Below are positions 5,608 to 6,803 of a stretch of DNA of 6,803 nucleotides, one piece after another. The stretch comes from Ruminococcus sp. UBA3800 (GTDB taxonomy: Bacteria > Bacillota > Clostridia > Oscillospirales > Ruminococcaceae). Every line of letters begins with the position of its first letter. Positions within the stretch are counted from its first letter, which is position 1. The notes beneath the pieces were generated by a model. It made no database searches and had not been told where the DNA came from. It was given only the letters and a program-made list of their open reading frames with translations. A program made the translations under genes and the position numbers. The DNA is taken from contig DFEO01000104.1 in the NCBI GenBank assembly GCA_002368715.1, positions 1-6,803 on the forward strand, read 5' to 3'.

Positions 5608-5637
5608 TTGACATTATATATCTATATATGGTATAAT
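5608..5637 (+). promoter_or_regulatory. Sigma-A promoter for purL
   Basis: TTGACA (5608-5613), an 18-nt AT-rich spacer and TATAAT (5632-5637) with TGG in front. The predicted start is near 5644. No terminator is seen between 5574 and this promoter, so some read-through from the mtaB operon is possible. Confidence 0.92.
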
Positions 5638-5643
5638 AAATGC

Positions 5644-5812
5644 GTTACATTTATTATGCTTTCATTTCAGTGCCCTTGCAGATGCGTGCCGCTTTACGGC
5701 ACTCCCTGCATTTCGGGCAGATATACCGTTTAGCTGCGCTTTACGGTATTATGATCCTAAAAGTTTGCGGTGTGTCGCACCGCTGCTCTTAAATGACGGG
5801 AGGAATATGAAA
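5644..5812 (+). promoter_or_regulatory. Structured purL leader: three consecutive hairpins, class unknown
   Basis: Hairpin 1 (5671-5719) has three stacked perfect helices: tgccc/gggca, tgcag/ctgca and gtgccg/cggcac, with loop cttta. Hairpin 2 (5723-5749) is ataccg/cggtat with an inner agc/gct. Hairpin 3 (5767-5783) is gcggtg/caccgc with a 5-nt loop. Hairpins 1 and 2 share gctttacgg (5691-5699, 5738-5746), so each ccg could pair with either cgg and two folds are possible. The ribosome site follows at 5798. I do not see the conserved cores of the purine, PRPP, ZTP or THF riboswitches. No T-run follows hairpin 3, so any control would be at translation or by another route. Confidence 0.65.
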
Positions 5813-6803
5813 ATGTCTGTTTTTCGTATCTATGTTGAAAAGAAGCCCGAATTTGCTGTGGCTTCAAAATCTTTGGTCAAGGATATCAAGTCCGCTCTCG
5901 GTCTTGACAAGATCAAGGATATCAGAGTTATCAACCGCTATGACGCAGAAGGCCTGTCAAAAGAAGACTTTGACCTCGCTGTGCCTGTTGTTTTCTCCGA
6001 GCCTGCGGTGGATGTCACCTATGACAAGCTGCCACAGATAATCGACGGGGAAAACATCTTTGCTGTGGAATACCTGCCCGGTCAGTTCGATCAGAGAGCC
6101 GACTCCTGTGCTCAGTGTATCTCCCTGCTCACAGGCGGCAAAAGACCTGTCGTTAAGTCTGCGACCGTATACATCGTTTCGGGCAGGCTCTCCGACGAGG
6201 AGCTTGACAAGCTCAAAAGCTATATCATAAACCCCGTGGAGTCGAGAGAGGCTTCTCTTGACACCTTCGATACGCTGGACATCAAGTATGATATCCCTAC
6301 AAAGGTCGATACCGTGGACGGCTTTATCTATTCAACCGAGGACGACCTGAAGGCTATGCTGGCCGAGCTGGGGCTTGCTATGGACCTTGATGATATAAGG
6401 TTCTGCCGTGACTATTTCCGTGACCAGGAAAAACGCAACCCAACTATCACCGAGATCAGGATGATAGATACATACTGGTCGGATCACTGCCGCCACACAA
6501 CGTTTCTGACTACCATCGACAATGTCGATATCAAATCGGATTACATTGCGGCAACCTTCAAGGATTATATCAACACAAGAAAAGACCTTTATGCAGGCAG
6601 AACAGACAAGCCCCTGACGCTTATGGACCTTGCCTGCATCGGTGCTAAGCAGCTGAAAAAAGCAGGGCTGCTCAAGGACCTTGACGAGAGCGAAGAGATC
6701 AACGCCTGCTCGGTAAAGATAACTGTCGATGTTGACGGCAAGCCCGAGGACTGGCTTTTGATGTTCAAAAACGAAACGCACAACCACCCCACCGAGATCG
6801 AGC
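5813..6803 (+). CDS. purL: Phosphoribosylformylglycinamidine synthase, large single-chain form, 3'-truncated by window edge
   Basis: Converts FGAR, glutamine and ATP to FGAM in purine synthesis, in the cytoplasm. The frame is open to the window edge (330 codons visible). The single-chain enzyme is usually about 1,200-1,300 residues, so the AIRS repeats and glutaminase domain lie beyond. Visible parts are a PurS-like N-terminal domain (FRIYVEKKPEF, then YLPGQFDQRADSCAQC at ~87-102), the linker, and the start of the synthetase core with EIRMIDTYWSDHCRHTTF (W222) and ETHNHPTEIE (~321-330), both signature FGAM synthetase motifs. I choose ATG 5813 because it is 9 nt from GGGAGG (5798-5803); the in-frame ATG at 5807 would be only 3 nt away. 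It has its own promoter and a structured leader. Confidence 0.95.
   Translation, partial: MSVFRIYVEKKPEFAVASKSLVKDIKSALGLDKIKDIRVINRYDAEGLSKEDFDLAVPVVFSEPAVDVTYDKLPQIIDGENIFAVEYLPGQFDQRADSCAQCISLLTGGKRPVVKSATVYIVSGRLSDEELDKLKSYIINPVESREASLDTFDTLDIKYDIPTKVDTVDGFIYSTEDDLKAMLAELGLAMDLDDIRFCRDYFRDQEKRNPTITEIRMIDTYWSDHCRHTTFLTTIDNVDIKSDYIAATFKDYINTRKDLYAGRTDKPLTLMDLACIGAKQLKKAGLLKDLDESEEINACSVKITVDVDGKPEDWLLMFKNETHNHPTEIE

Noticed and set aside
5644..5812. Known purine, ZTP, PRPP or THF riboswitch before purL
   Set aside because: The conserved core sequences I know for these classes are not present by eye; left as unclassified pending a covariance search.

Overview
The window (6803 bp, roughly half G+C) looks like a chromosomal segment from an anaerobic Firmicute of class Clostridia, most likely Oscillospiraceae and Ruminococcus-like. 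This rests on the gene families (long-form LeuA, MtaB, single-chain PurL, HPr paralogs without the active-site histidine), strong AGGAGG-type ribosome binding sites, TTGACA/TATAAT promoters with TGn extensions, and AT-rich 'attcatt' repeats in the intergenic DNA. The assignment is by eye, not by search.

Layout. Positions 1-1565 (+) hold the 3' part of leuA (2-isopropylmalate synthase), closed by a strong intrinsic terminator. Positions 1640-1975 form a convergent intergenic region with two copies of a small repeat. The core of each copy can fold into a four-way junction with no unpaired junction bases. The second copy appears to have inserted into the 3' end of the next gene and replaced its C-terminus. 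Positions 1951-2982 (-) are a two-gene operon: an HPr-like protein followed by a membrane-anchored DUF218 (SanA/ElyC/YdcF-type) protein. A second HPr-like gene (3135-3368, -) has its own promoter and terminator. Both HPr-like proteins keep the regulatory-serine motif (KS-V/I-MG) but lack the phosphocarrier histidine, as Bacillus Crh does.

At 3480-3543 two back-to-back promoters diverge, one leftward to the second HPr-like gene and one rightward to mtaB (3738-5045), which encodes the tRNA t6A37 methylthiotransferase. One base after mtaB begins a 175-residue membrane-anchored protein whose C-terminal domain resembles small nuclease-fold (BECR-like) domains. A consensus promoter at 5608-5637 then drives purL (from 5813, running off the window) through a leader of about 170 nt with three strong consecutive hairpins. 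That leader matches no riboswitch class I could recognise.

Functionally the window mixes housekeeping metabolism (leucine and purine synthesis, tRNA modification) with likely carbon-status regulators (HPr-like), an envelope protein (DUF218) and an exported or anchored domain of unknown role. The most interesting points are the purL leader, the junction-forming repeat and its apparent insertion in the DUF218 gene, the pair of histidine-less HPr paralogs, and the mtaB-linked nuclease-like protein.
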